NCBI GenBank assembly: GCA_013115135.1
Contig: JABANP010000052.1
Coordinates: 62,001-126,000, forward strand
Source of the DNA: Perkinsus olseni
Lineage: Eukaryota; Perkinsozoa; Perkinsida; Perkinsidae
Reading direction: 5' to 3'
DNA length: 64,000 bases
Below the pieces are notes generated by a model, which was not told the DNA's origin, made no database searches, and was given only the letters and a program-made list of their open reading frames with translations. The translations under genes were made by a program, and so were the position numbers. Below are positions 12,028 to 23,228 of the stretch, piece by piece; within the stretch, counting starts at the first letter, position 1, and the number at the start of each line of letters is the position of its first letter.

Positions 12028-15000
12028 ATGTTGCATTCGCCGTCACGTTCGAGCTCTCCTAGTCCGAGCATACCCAAGCGAGGTGGTGGAAGTAAGGCCC
12101 TACTGTGCAGTCACTATCACCACTGTGGGTCGTCAGCTTCCACCCCTCCCTTATCGAGTCGGGGTCGAGGGTCTCCACTGGTAGTAATGATGAGGCCTCA
12201 GCAGTCTCGAGGGCAGGCGGCACGGCGGAGGGACATTCCAGTAACCATTTTTCCTCTGCTGAGTCGTATTGTGGATTGGCTGATGCAGTTACTCACGAAT
12301 GACTTTCTCGTTAACGTGGGGACGGCGTCCCGTGTAGAGAGCCTCGCTGGCTGGAACCTCGTCTTCACGGAGGGGTGGGCCTGTCTCATACCAAGCGTCT
12401 TCAAATGGCGGTGCGGCTGTTCGGCCCTCCACTGGGAGAGACAATCGGGGCTGCCGGGAACAAAGTCGGTTGTGTGTTGATCTGGCTGGTGCTGCTGATT
12501 CTGCCGCGTTAGGTACCGATTTGTAGGTGGCTGCTGGACCTCAGCGCCAACGCTGTCTTCACCACCCCTGCGGTAGCCACCCCTCCCACCATCGATGATC
12601 AGTCCGTAGGTGAAGGTTTGCTCAGGATTGAGGCCCGGCCGCCTGTAGGTCGAAGAGTCGTCCGTGTTCTCTACTTGAAGCTTCCCTCTCGCAGTTGCAT
12701 GTGACCTCGAACCTCAGCCGAGTGGTGGAGCTGTTCCTGTGGCAAACACTGTTGAGGTCCAATCCACCCTTAACAGCCACTCCCAGGCTTTCCAACGCCA
12801 GCAAGTCGGGGCTGATCTTCGTCCCTGTCAAGAACGGCACGCACGCGAATGTAATGCTGTCATCATTAGCACAGATGATGGACTTGATATCATCCAGGAT
12901 GCCTCCACGCCCTCCCTCGTCGACGTTTCGGGAGCTCGGGCCGAGCAGCGTGTTGTGGAAGGGACTGCCGAGGGTGGGGCGGCCAAGCTCACGGTCACCC
13001 TCCGAACTGCGAAGATGCAGCTCAGTGTAATACTACGCGTGAACTTGGTCTCTCACTAGAACGATCGTGTCCTTCAGTCCTCCTGCCCCCTGTCGGACTT
13101 CGTTCGAACAGTCTGTGACCTCCGCCGAGCTCAGCACGGTTTAGTATCCGAGTCACGAGGGAGCGAGGCGTGGCTGCCCAGTGAGGACGATATCATCGAC
13201 TTCAACCGGTTTTTGGAGTAATGCCCGACCAGATTCCGCGGAGCCCGATCGACTGGATTTTTGCCGTGTTTTTCCTCAGTACGGAGGTGAGGGTTGTCCA
13301 TGGGAAAAAGAGGGTCACTGGGCTGGGGCGGCCGCCACACGGTTTGGTCGTGAGCTGCGAGCACACCGGGAAGAAGTTGTATTACACCATTCTGCGGCTA
13401 CGGCGGTGCTCCGAGAGGCTTGCTGTCGATGGACAAGAGATGACGTTGAGGGAATATTATGAGACATACAAGCTCGAGGGGAAGAAGGACTGGACTTGCA
13501 CGTTACAACAACAGGATGATGAGGAAGGGGGTTTGGTGGTGGCTGAGGACTGGAAGGGCCGGGTTATCCCTATGGAGGTGAGCCCTTTTCGGAGCCGTTG
13601 ACGGCGTTGTGTGAATACCCTAGTCACTATCCGTGACTAGTGTGTAATAGTGTGCTATCCGTGTGTAATATCCAGGGCACTCGACTTCCCTTCAGCTGTG
13701 CCGAGTAGAGGCCGATCAGCTCCTCAGCGTTAAGCCGCTGACAGCAACGACCGCCGAGGCCCCGAAGGCATCTCTATCGTCTGTCTGGTTATTGAGAGAG
13801 TGAGTGCCCCCTAGCATCAGCAGCACAACGTAAATCCTGCTACCAGGCGTCTGGCGTCATCCCTCCCAATGCTGCCACGAGGGAGACAACAACAACACGG
13901 TCGTCCACCCTCAGGAGCCTCTGAGCATATTAACATGTTAAAGCCGGACTTGGAGGTAAGATGCGTGTCGTGGCAGCTTTGCCGTAGCCATCGGGCTTCG
14001 TTTTTAGATTGACGTCCAACGTCGCCCGCTCGCTGTCAAAGGCAGGGTACTGCCGGAGATCACCTTAGAATACAGAGATAAGCAGAAGCCGGTGGGTTCC
14101 AAATCGATCGTCAGGGCGAGCGCGGTGTTCTTCGTCTCGTACTGTAGATGCCATGCTCTCAAGGCTCCTGGGTTATCACTGGGCAGCAGTTCAAGCGTTG
14201 TGCGAAGTATACGATACCGTATGGCGTTCTGGAGGTCGGAGAGTGTCGAGGAGTCTCCACCTTCTGTGAGGCTCTTCGTACGATTGCCGACGGTCATGGC
14301 CTCAAGTTCCAGGACCAGCCGGTGAGTGTTTCTGATGGTAGTGGCCCCGGATGTCTCCGCGTCTTCAGCGAGTTGAACTGAAGTTGAGCAGCTCAGCGTT
14401 GGTCGATGGGGAAGATGTCCAACGGTTGAGGGAATGGTGTCAAAGACAGCTAGCGGACGCGGGCCCCGCGGTGAGTGTCGTTGCTCGCGTGGTTGTGAAA
14501 TGGGTAGTGTGTCAGATACTGTTTGTTTTTCTGCCGAGAAAGAGTCGACGGCCGTACTGCGTGGTGAAGGACTTGGTGGACCGCATCGCCGGCGTCCCTA
14601 GTCAGGTAGGCCGCTGGCCGTCACGGTGGAGTCGGGCACCGTCGTCTCAGGTGATAGTCTGTCCATCCAGTCAGAGGACCATCAATCAGTGGCAAAGTAT
14701 CATGTGTGAACTTTGCTGTAAAATATGTTTGAAGGAGCCCCAGGTGGAGAGCCCTGATGAAGGTAACCGACTTTCATCGTGTGATCGATTCAGTGCTGTT
14801 TTAGACCTCGACGGAGACACACCCCCTCCGACTCCGACGAGCCCTACTGGTGTTCTGCCGAGGACGCCCGCTCGAGTGCCTCCACATGGTGGTGTTATTG
14901 CTGGGGTGCCGAGGATGACGCAGCAGACGAGGTGGGCAAACCCGCCTCGGAATGTGAAGTCGTCAGTGCTGGCTGTTCTGAGGCACTCGCACTCTCCGAA

Positions 15001-16265
15001 TAGAAATTTTCGAAAATTTCAGTCTGAGCTCATCGGCTGTCCTGTTCTCAGTCTTTTCGCGATACCCAACGGTCGGGCCGGCGGCGGAGGTGAGGAACGA
15101 TCGTTGGTTCCCAGGGGTTGTATGGTAATTGCATTCACACTTGAGCGGAGCGAAGCAGTTGGTGGCCTCTGGATCGCCACTGCAGTCGGCAGTGTGGACA
15201 ACGACGTAAGGCCCCACCTCTCCATTCCGCTGTCATACTCGCCTGTCTCAAGGTTAACCTGTACGCCACAGCCTCGTCGGTCCAGGATACCGGCACGCGC
15301 ATCATCGACATCGAGAGCCTCGTCTTCCGTCTGCTCGAGCGTTTCTACATCATCAACTCCCGCTTGCCCCAACGTATCCTCGCCTTCCGCAATGCCTTCC
15401 CCAGTGGACGAGTAAGCTTCGCTCAGCGTCGACGAACGCACATCCGACACTGTTGTTAGTTCCTGACACTCCAGACGGCGGAGTTCCGGGACATCTCGCA
15501 TGCCATCAGCGATCGAGTGACCCAGGCCATCCTGTTGAAGTCGGGGGCGTTCGGAAGATGCTCGGAAAAGATGCGAGACCGCCTGGCCAGGGAGAAATAC
15601 TCGTAAGCGCTCGGAGTCTTCCCCGTCCAACCTTACCTGCCCCTGTGCAGGCCGACTCTGACCCTCCTGTCGGTGTCCTCCGGTTCCTCACAGAACCTCA
15701 CCTTATGGTGCGAGAAGCCGCAGGACTGCGATCGGAAGACGGGCAACGTCCCAGCTGGCACTATTGTCGACGGGACAGTCACACAACCGAACATCCTCAA
15801 TTTCTATTTAGTGTCTCAGCAGGTAGGCCTCGACCTTGTCGTTCGTGTTGGTGACTTGTCCCTGTTGTCAGTGCCATACTGGTACGGCAAGGCCGACTCA
15901 TTACACGTGCTTGCTTGATGACAACTACACCGACCCGAGCCTACGGGCTGAGGAGTTGCAGCAGATCGTGTGGTGTCTGTGTCACCTCAGCGCACGGTGT
16001 ACTCGGACCACCAGCAGGCCGGCACCTCTGGTCTATGCTGAGGTCAGTGAGCATCTCACGGCCGCTGAATGGAGTCATCGTCCCTCAGGCGTTGGCCAGG
16101 CGAGTTGACTGCTACTTGGAGGCGAATCAAGATGCTCGAACGGTCGAGGCGGCGAATGCCCTCCTGCAGGTGAGGATGTCGACGCTCGGTTGAAGTTGCT
16201 CAATTGTCTGCTTTCAGGAGGACGGACTGACTGACAAACTGCAAGGTGTCAACTTCTTCTTATGA
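12028..16265 (+). CDS. AGO: Argonaute-family protein
   Basis: Small-RNA-binding effector of RNA silencing. Domains in order: N (MQLLTNDFLVNVG at ~12280), PAZ (GKKLYYTILRLRR, EMTLREYYETY, RVIPMEV at 13360-13580), linker 2 (AVKGRVLPEITLEY and WVITGQQFKRC), MID (QILFVFLPRKSRRPY, VKDLVDRIAGVPSQ) and PIWI. The PIWI end is clear: exons 15253-15411, 15475-15602, 15651-15822, 15872-16042, 16089-16169 and 16218-16265 join in frame and carry GNVPAGTIVDGTVTQP, FYLVSQQ, ARPTHYTCLLDDN and RCTRTTSRPAP, ending GVNFFL rather than the usual YFA. Introns there are 46-63 nt. The catalytic tetrad seems incomplete (see findings). A Pro/Ser-rich insert of about 130 residues (14760-15120) lies at the start of PIWI; part may be intron. 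The start is uncertain; the first ATG of the open frame is used. Confidence 0.9.
14092..14147 (+). repeat. CGATC...GGGCGAGCGC-family element forming an Argonaute intron
   Basis: A 56 nt intron between DKQKP and MPCSQGSWVITG. Nearly all of it is the element AAATCGATCGTCAGGGCGAGCGC, seen again as introns in DnaJ, LMF and the gene at 53 kb. Confidence 0.8.
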
Positions 16266-16551
16266 AGCCTGTACTAACGTCCATTATTATTAACTGTACC
16301 ATTACTACTGTGTTGTTACATTTGCTTCACTGTCTTTCTGTCTGTTGTTGTTGTCAATTCTTGGGAAGGCGTCTCCGACCGTTTCACCTTCAGCCTTAAG
16401 GCGAGCGACATATCATAATGTCATTCCGAAACCGTCCGAGTCAGGTCGGCGGTTTCGTCCTTCATGCTCTCAAACCTGACGAGGGTCGTGGCACTCGCAC
16501 TAGCATTGGAGGGATCTATTGTGCTTCGCAGGTTTCCTTCTGTTTGTATTC

Positions 16552-18084
16552 ATGAAAGCCTTCATCTTTTCTGTCATTCTTGCTCCTTCGTTCGCTTTCC
16601 CCCGTCGAGTCCAAGAGTCTGGTATGTGGGATGACTACTGCCAATTCCTCAACGGTCCCGCCAGTGTCTGCTCCGGTACGGTCTGCTCCGAGGGTGGCCA
16701 AGCCTGCGGTGACGAGCCTTCCGCGATGTCGACTGTCGGCCCCAGTAGCCCGTCTGAGGACACCGAGAGGCTTCGGTTGGCCTGCGATAGCTACTGTCAA
16801 GTTCTCAACGGTGATGCTTCCTTCTGCAAGTGGTGGTTCGAGTCTCCCGTCTGCCAGTACGGTGATCAGCCGTGTGGCACCATGGAGCTTTGTGGTAACC
16901 CTCCTCAGTTCACGCCGCGGCCTCGGCAGTATTCACCCGAATGGGATGAGTACTGCAAGTATCTGAACGGTCCGACGAGTCGTTGTGATGGTACTTGCTC
17001 GGGTGGAGGTCAGTCTTGCGGCAGCGGGGAGGTGCCTTCCACTGATGCTACTACGGTACCGGTTGTGATTACTACCGCACCCTCCTCATGGACCACTGAG
17101 ATGACCTCTGGTAGGAGCGGTGACGCTGGGTGTGATGATTACTGTAAGAGCCTCAACGGTGAGACTTCCTTCTGCAAGTGGTGGTTTGTGGACCCTGTCT
17201 GCCAGTTTGGTGACCAACCCTGCGGAGATGCTGATTGCAAGTCGGGAAGTGCCCCTGCGGTACCGCCTGTTGACCCCGTCCCCCCTAAGGAAGCCCCAGA
17301 GGAGCCATCGAGCCCAACCTCCCCTGACGATGTCGTGCAGAAGACTTGTGACGTTTACTGTGTTCAACTGAATGGTGAGAATTCCTTCTGCAAATGGTGG
17401 CACACTAACCCTGTATGCCAACACGGTGATCAGCCCTGCGGTACACTCGACGTCTGCGGACAGCCTGTGAACATCAGCCAAGCCCCTGCTCTGCCGAGCG
17501 GAGATGGTCAGCATCATGCTGAGTGTGACAAGATGTGCCAGAGCTTGAATGACGCCACTTCCTACTGTAAATGGTGGATGAACTTCCCCGTCTGCCAGCA
17601 TGGTGATCAGCCTTGTGGTGATGCCTCCGTGTGTGAGTCTGAGACGTGGCCCTCCCCCAAGGCCCCACAGCTGCCCCCAGGAGCTCACTCTGAGGCCTCT
17701 GCTGAGTGCGACTCGATGTGTAAGGACATGAATGGTGATGGTTCCTACTGCAAATGGTGGAGGTCAGTGCCCGTGTGCCACGGTGGAGATCAGCCCTGTG
17801 GCCCCGGGGACTTGCGATGGCGTTGCAGCTGTGACGACCCCGGCGTGGGTCTCGATGCCCACGGAGCCTGTCATTGCTACCACTACACCCTCTCCAAGAG
17901 GCCGCCACTGTTGCCCCTGTTGTTTCCGGTGCGCACTCGATGCCCGAATGCGAAGTGTGATGCCTACTGTACGGAGCTGAACGGCCCCGGGTCCTATTGT
18001 AAATGGTGGAAGGATATCCCCGTTTGCAAGGGAGGAGATCAGCCCTGTGGAGCTGCGGTCTGTGATGATCCGACGACTAGGTGA
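16552..18084 (+). CDS. Secreted protein with eight Cys-rich KWW repeats
   Basis: I do not recognise a named family. The start at 16552 gives a signal peptide (MKAFIFSVILAPSFAF); an in-frame ATG at 16519 adds 11 residues. Eight repeats of about 35 residues follow the pattern C-x2-YC-x2-LNG-x2-S-x-CKWW-x3-PVC-x2-GDQPCG, separated by Pro/Ser/Thr-rich linkers. Six are canonical; repeats 1 and 3 begin WD(D/E)YC, lack KWW and have a shorter Cys set. The even cysteine count per repeat suggests small disulphide-bonded domains, probably outside the cell or on the surface. Between repeats 7 and 8 the open frame runs through atypical sequence (LSKRPPLLPLLFPVRTR) while better linker sequence sits in the two other frames (see findings). 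No introns are visible. Confidence 0.85.
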   Translation: MKAFIFSVILAPSFAFPRRVQESGMWDDYCQFLNGPASVCSGTVCSEGGQACGDEPSAMSTVGPSSPSEDTERLRLACDSYCQVLNGDASFCKWWFESPVCQYGDQPCGTMELCGNPPQFTPRPRQYSPEWDEYCKYLNGPTSRCDGTCSGGGQSCGSGEVPSTDATTVPVVITTAPSSWTTEMTSGRSGDAGCDDYCKSLNGETSFCKWWFVDPVCQFGDQPCGDADCKSGSAPAVPPVDPVPPKEAPEEPSSPTSPDDVVQKTCDVYCVQLNGENSFCKWWHTNPVCQHGDQPCGTLDVCGQPVNISQAPALPSGDGQHHAECDKMCQSLNDATSYCKWWMNFPVCQHGDQPCGDASVCESETWPSPKAPQLPPGAHSEASAECDSMCKDMNGDGSYCKWWRSVPVCHGGDQPCGPGDLRWRCSCDDPGVGLDAHGACHCYHYTLSKRPPLLPLLFPVRTRCPNAKCDAYCTELNGPGSYCKWWKDIPVCKGGDQPCGAAVCDDPTTR

Positions 18085-18530
18085 TCGAATAATAATCAGT
18101 TTAAAGTATACAGTCATTCAAGTGCAAGTAGTCGATTATATATATTCAACTCATCAGCCGCTACTGTTGTGGTGGTGAAATGTTTTTGGTATAATTTATG
18201 CGGTAATACGATGCTTTCTCTAACACTCAGTGTCTTGTGTGAGTAGTCCCGCACAGTCGAGTCAACGCCATCAGTGCCGATCTGGTGAGCTCGACGATGG
18301 GGCCTTGATCCTGCCTTAATAAAATTCACAGTCGCTGGTTTAACGAGAGCTGGCCCTTCATCTCTGAGTTCTCAACGTTCCGGCTAATTGCGAGGGACAT
18401 CTTCATTACTTAAACGAAATAAGCCGGAGGGGACTGTGTGGGTGGGCGTCGATTACATCGCGACTGACGCCAAGGACAAGATCACGATACTCAACTCAAT
18501 ACCAAATCCTCAACAACTTTCATGCACACC
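18085..18530. other. Intergenic
   Basis: No gene or repeat that I can support. The last 60 bp (GATACTCAACTCAATACCAAATCC...) are shared with 20420-20465 downstream of the paralogous gene, so they are duplicated 3' flank. Confidence 0.5.
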
Positions 18531-19455
18531 TCAGAATGTAGCCCAGTAATCTTCTCTTAGATCAGCCCCTCTCCTATCGCTCGCCAATAACCGTCGAGGT
18601 TTGCTCTGTTTCCTCGGCCTTTTACGGCCGCTGCTCTCTTCAGCTCCCTTGCTGGTATCCGCCATCACAGTGAAAGAAGAATCGCTCGGTCCCCGTCTGG
18701 AAAGATCCATAGGCACCTCATATCTATCGGGCTTGTGCGTAGCCGCTGTCGGCCAGCTAGGTGCAGCAATCAGATGTGGGTCGAGGTCAATCGAGCGGCC
18801 GAGACTGCCGAGGGCTCGATGTCCGTCTTGAGTAACCATACCGACCGTCTTGGTGGCTCTTGGGTGTGCTTCAGAGGGCGTTTGGTCTTTACTGGAGATA
18901 CGTTTCCTACCGGTATCCACTCGGGATCTTTCAAGTTCCAGCTTGATTTCATACTCAGCTCTACGCTTGAGGTACTTTCCGGTACGACCGAGCAGGAGTG
19001 TGGCTCTCGTGTACCGCCCGGTTTCATCAACGCTCTCCCGGTCCACACAAATCTGGGTGGAGTCCGGCTGGAAGTTCGTTATATACCAAGCCGCGAATTG
19101 CTGATACTTTTTTATATCCTCGTGCTTTCCCAAGCGAGTAGCAGTCATCTTTGATACGTTGTTGATGCTTGGTCGTGGCCTGTGTATTTTTGAAGGGCTG
19201 CTGCAGGGTGAGGTCGGAGATGTTGATGATTCTACCATCCGCATCAATAATAAGATCAGCAGCCATACCGCCGTCACCCTTCGGTTTCACTTCTACGCTG
19301 GTCTTCGATACACCAGTCGGAAGCTCCGCGTCGGTCACGCTAACGTACACACCAACAGATGGCAGCTGGGGCGCGGCTGCACTCCCAACGCTAGCAGCTT
19401 CCATCCATACGATCGAGGAGAGGACGAAGATGGACCGTTCGGGAGGTAGGAGCAT
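18531..19455 (-). CDS. Secreted protein A of a paralogous pair, one internal frame break
   Basis: Unknown family. The start at 19455 gives a hydrophobic leader (MLLPPERSIFVLSSIVWMEA), matching the leader of gene B; an upstream in-frame ATG at 19620 exists. The body has the same ordered blocks as B: LPSVGVYVSVTDAELPTGV, an ADLIIDADG block, ISDLTLQQP, QRIKDDCYSLGK, NFQPDSTQICVDRESVDETG and LLLGRTGKYLKRRAEYEIKL. The frame changes by one extra base in GGGAAAGCAC near 19210, just where B reads SLGRNDDLEEFQ without a break. The C-terminus is Lys/Arg-rich (GRKRPRKQSKPRRL) and ends acidic and aromatic (REDYWATF), again like B. Function unknown; conserved cysteines in the YSLG and ICVD blocks may pair. 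Confidence 0.6.
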
Positions 19456-20465
19456 TGAGGCGGAATGACGGTCGGGGATGGGAATCTCAGGAACAGCTGG
19501 GGAAGACGAGTCTCCCTCCTCTGCAAGAGACGGGATAAGAGGATCTTTCATCGCTCGCCCGGGTGGGAGAACTACGGAGCGGCACGCCGTCATATATCTG
19601 ATTGAGTCGAGTGAGGCCAACTGTTGGCCACCAACACCCTTTAACGAGCAGAGAGCGTCAAGCGGTCTGGAATTGCCACTGCTGAGCTATGGGATAGTTT
19701 TATCCGATAAGGGAGAAAAAACTGATGAGCTGATGAGCAACGCTTGCCGTCTTCGGCCCTATCGGGCCTCGGGAGGACCATCGCTTCAGCCGGCAGTACA
19801 GTATAGGAGCACACGATGTGCGTCATCACGCGGACACAATACGGCGCATCATGGAATAACTCGCCCTACGCTCATACAAGGCCTTCACAGCGAGCCCCGA
19901 GCCCTGTCTCGAAGGCGTTGCTACGCCAATATGAATGATTGCTGTTTTTGACGTCCGAAGACTCTTCGGCAAAGAGTCTCATTATACCACGCGCTCATCC
20001 TCAGTATTCGGCATGAGTGATACTACGGACCACACCAACTTCGTCAGCATGAGGGATTGGGGCATCATCCTGTCCGTGTGGGCTGGTTGGTGACATCATC
20101 TCCCAGAGCTGATAACGCTACCCAATACCCAATCTCGAACAACTCCCACGCTGAAGTCATGAAACCCTTTCAGTTAGCCATAGTGTATTGTCGACGTCAG
20201 TGAAGGGCTTCGTTAACTTGAAGGGCCGCCCACGACTATGTTTTGCTGCGTGCGTTTACATCTTCGCTGGGAGACATTCCTTCGACAAGTTCTCATCACA
20301 ACTACTCGCTGATCTTTCGTTACTGCGATCCTTCCTGACCATTATAATGATCGTCTTTCACATGGTCGTCAGCGACGTAGCACAGAGGAACCTGTTAGTT
20401 TGGAGCGTCAGGAATATTACGTTACTCAACTCAATACCAAATCTTTAACAACTTTCGTGCACACC
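19456..20465. other. Intergenic or upstream extension of gene A
   Basis: 19456-19620 is open in frame with gene A (MASLDSIRYMTACRS...) and could be its true N-terminus or 5' leader. From 19640 to 20420 I see no supported gene. Confidence 0.4.
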
Positions 20466-21731
20466 TCAGAATGTGCCCAAGTCATCTTCACTTGGATCAG
20501 CCTCTCTCCTAGTGCTCTCCGATAACCGTCGAGATTTCCCCTGTTTCCTCGGGCTCCCACGGCCACTCTGCTGTCCAACTCCTCTCTCGGTAGTAGAAGG
20601 CTCACGCGGCCGCTTCATAGAGAGATCCATGGCTCCATACCTATCAAATACATAGCTCGTCCGGTCAGGCGCGGTGGGGCCGTCTAGCGGAGATTCCCGG
20701 AAAGTGTGGTATCCGCGAAAGTGAGCAGCTTCTTGAGTGCCATCCTTGAACCTCTGGAATTCCAACTTGATATCGTATTGGACTTTACGTTGTGGGTGGT
20801 ATCCAACCCGACCGATGAGTAGCCTGGCTTTTGTATAATCCCCACTATAATCAATGCTGCTTCGATCGACACAAATTTGGGTGGTTTCCGGTTGGAAGCT
20901 CATTATATGGCGAGGATTGGAAGGGCGTATGAAGGGGCGTCTTCGGCTCCGCTCCCGCGAAAGGCCGTATGAGGGTGAGGTCGGGGATGGTAGTCGTTTC
21001 ACTCCCCACGCGGAGACTCAGATCAGCAGCAACTACTTCGACCGTACACTCACGCTTGTCTTCAATACCCCAGTCGGAAGGTTCGCATCGGCTGAGTTAA
21101 CATAAAGACCAACAGAGGGCAGCGGAGAAGGCAGTATCTTTCCAAAGCTGCCCACATCACCACCGTCTCCCTCCTCGGCCCTTCTCAGTATCATCGGAAT
21201 GACGTACTGAGCTGTGAGTCCAGCGGGGCCTCTGATTCGCCCGAGCTGAAGGTCAGCCCTCAAGTGATGTCCCTTTTCGTCAACACCCTCCCCATGCACG
21301 CATAGCTGTGTGTTGTGCGGCTGGAAGTTCTTTATGCGTCCACGGCTACGAAATTTCTGGAACTCTTCTAGGTCGTCATTGCGCCCCAGTGAGTAGCAAT
21401 TGTCTTTGATGTATCGTTGATGGGGGGTCCTGGCAGGCGTTAAAATAAGGGGCCGCATCAGTGTGAGGTTGCCAATACTCGTCTCTTTATCTCCCTCGTG
21501 AAGTACTAAATCGGCCAGTAGCTTTCCGTCGTCTGTCGACTTCACAATTACACTCGTTCTGGATACCCCCTTCGGAAGGCTCGCGCCAGCAACATTCTCA
21601 TAGACACCAACAGACGGAAGCGGGGGGCCGAAGGGTAGATTCACCACGGTGGCCGTCACCATCTCCAGAATCAGTGACGGAGCGATTATCAGTGTGAAGC
21701 GCTTGAGGAGAGGAGGAGGGAGCATTCTCAT
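20466..21731 (-). CDS. Secreted protein B of a paralogous pair, two domain copies, second one damaged
   Basis: Paralogue of the 18531-19455 gene. The leader is MRMLPPPLLKRFTLIIAPSL. Domain 1 is intact: LPSVGVYENVAGASLPKGV, an ADLVLHEGD block, IGNLTLMRP, QRYIKDNCYSLGRNDD, NFQPHNTQLCVHGEGVDE and LQLGRIRGPAGLTAQYVI. Domain 2 restarts at LPSVGLYVNSADANLPTGV. It then changes frame twice (about 21045 and 20915) and lacks the YIKDNCYSLGR block, before rejoining at SFQPETTQICVDRSSIDYSG. The tail SPRKQGKSRRLSE...DLGTF matches gene A. The missing block means domain 2 is genuinely reduced, not only mis-sequenced. Role unknown. Confidence 0.6.
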
Positions 21732-21994
21732 CAGGATGCTTGCTAACAGCTGGAAACGGCTCTTTCCCTCTCGCGAGACGTGCCTGGGAATGTTTTCCGT
21801 ATCGCTCGCCCTGATGGATGAACTAAGGAGTTGAGCGTCTCTTCCCTCTCTGAGTGCACCGAGTCTGATTCAGGCTCACCATTGTGGGAACCATGGGGCC
21901 TCTATACTGGGGAAAGGAGACACCATGATCTTCATAAGGCCGGTTCGGGTCTTCTTCACTCACAACAGTCGAATCTTCGACGCTGGAGAGTGTA

Positions 21995-23228
21995 TCACCT
22001 CGCTTCTGTCTCTGAAAATTTCTCCCCTTGAAAGGATGATGGCCACTCGGGTATGGCATTCAGCATTGACTCTGCCGCATGCTTGCAGGCAGGGTCCGCC
22101 GGGTGAAACGCTAGCTTGCCATCGTCCATCACAATGCTGCTTCGACCTCTGGGATGTGTCCACTCCGGCGGAGTCTCCCACACCGAACTAACATCCACCC
22201 AACAACACAGCGCCACCACATCACTTTGAAAATACTGCACGAGAAAGGACAGTGAATGATTCCGCCTTCAAGAGGACCGATGACAAACACAGTTATCAGC
22301 CTTGTACCAGCCTGCGTTGTGGAGACTCCGGAGGAACGATCGCCGAGCCTGCATGGACGATCAAGGGGAGTCCTCGGCGGCCCTCCGCTCACCTCTTCCA
22401 CCACATATCGCGGCCACCACGTTGAAAATACATTCACGCTCACTGACAGGTCCATTCCGCCACTTTTCCGGTCGATGTTGTCCTCGGGTAAAATCCTCAC
22501 ATCATGATACCAATTCCGAGGAAAATATAAAACATCACCTGAAGGCAGCCATGGCCATCCTCAAACGACCCAGCATTCGGCTGACTTACCTTCCCCTAGT
22601 GTCACCTTCAAGGCCGCCTTCTGAACTCCCGCCAGCTTCGGCCACTTTTCCCTCCAATTTTTCGCGTAAACATCAGCATCGCAACACCGAGTGCCATCAT
22701 CATACTTGTCATTAACATAAACCGCCTCACCAGCGTCCGGCGGAAATAAGACCACCCTCTTGACGCCTTGCAGCTGTACTAGGATATTATCCTCATCATC
22801 CGAGTGAACCCCAGTGGCCGTGACAGTAGAGGCTCGACCGACCCACATGTACAGAGTGTCCTTCCGATGCCGACAAAACGTCGGCGTCCAAAATCGGTCG
22901 AAATTTGTCAGCTAAATTCTGAGGTACCGGTAGTTGCTTGATGTACCCCTTCACGTCTCCCTCGACGTACTCCCGCATGCTCGTCCAAGACTTGCTGGTC
23001 GGCTTGTCGCTGCGTTCCTCAATCGACAAACTCAGTGCAATCTTCTCGTCGCCGAACTCCTTCACAAGTTTGTCTCCGCTAAAGTCATCTTTAATACTCT
23101 TCGCGAGTCCTCTGAAACACCATTGGAGCGTTCAGCGTCGCGACGTATTCTGCTGTTGGTTTTCGACCGGATTCTTCTACTTCCCTAACTCCCTCTACGA
23201 AAGATTCTGCCGCTGCTGCAGAGCACAT
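21995..23228 (-). CDS. JmjC/cupin-type Fe(II)/2-oxoglutarate dioxygenase
   Basis: Probable protein hydroxylase or demethylase of the JMJD7/cupin-8 type. The ATG at 23228 gives MCSAAAAESFVEGVREVEES. Then come NAPMVF / RGLAKSIKDDFSG, the conserved LYMWVGRASTVT and the iron ligands in GVHSDDEDN (His-x-Asp), VQLQGVKRVVLFPP, YVNDKYDDGTRCC and YFPRNWYHDVRIL with the third ligand His. SVSVNVFSTWWPRYVVEE ends the core. Introns with clear sites lie at ~22514-22578 (GEG|DVLYF), ~22340-22390 (VEE|ARRSFL) and ~22230-22290. Two single-base shifts break the frame, near 23110 (VF|RGL) and near 22870 (SEG|DTLYMW). The C-terminus beyond PEWPSSFQG (22010) was not resolved; 21823-22000 may hold the last exon. 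Confidence 0.8.

Noticed and set aside
15019..15630. 203-codon minus-strand open frame
   Set aside because: It lies antisense to PIWI exons of Argonaute whose plus-strand reading is confirmed by family motifs.
17086..17688. 200-codon minus-strand open frame
   Set aside because: Antisense to the KWW-repeat gene; its apparent repeats simply mirror the plus-strand repeats.
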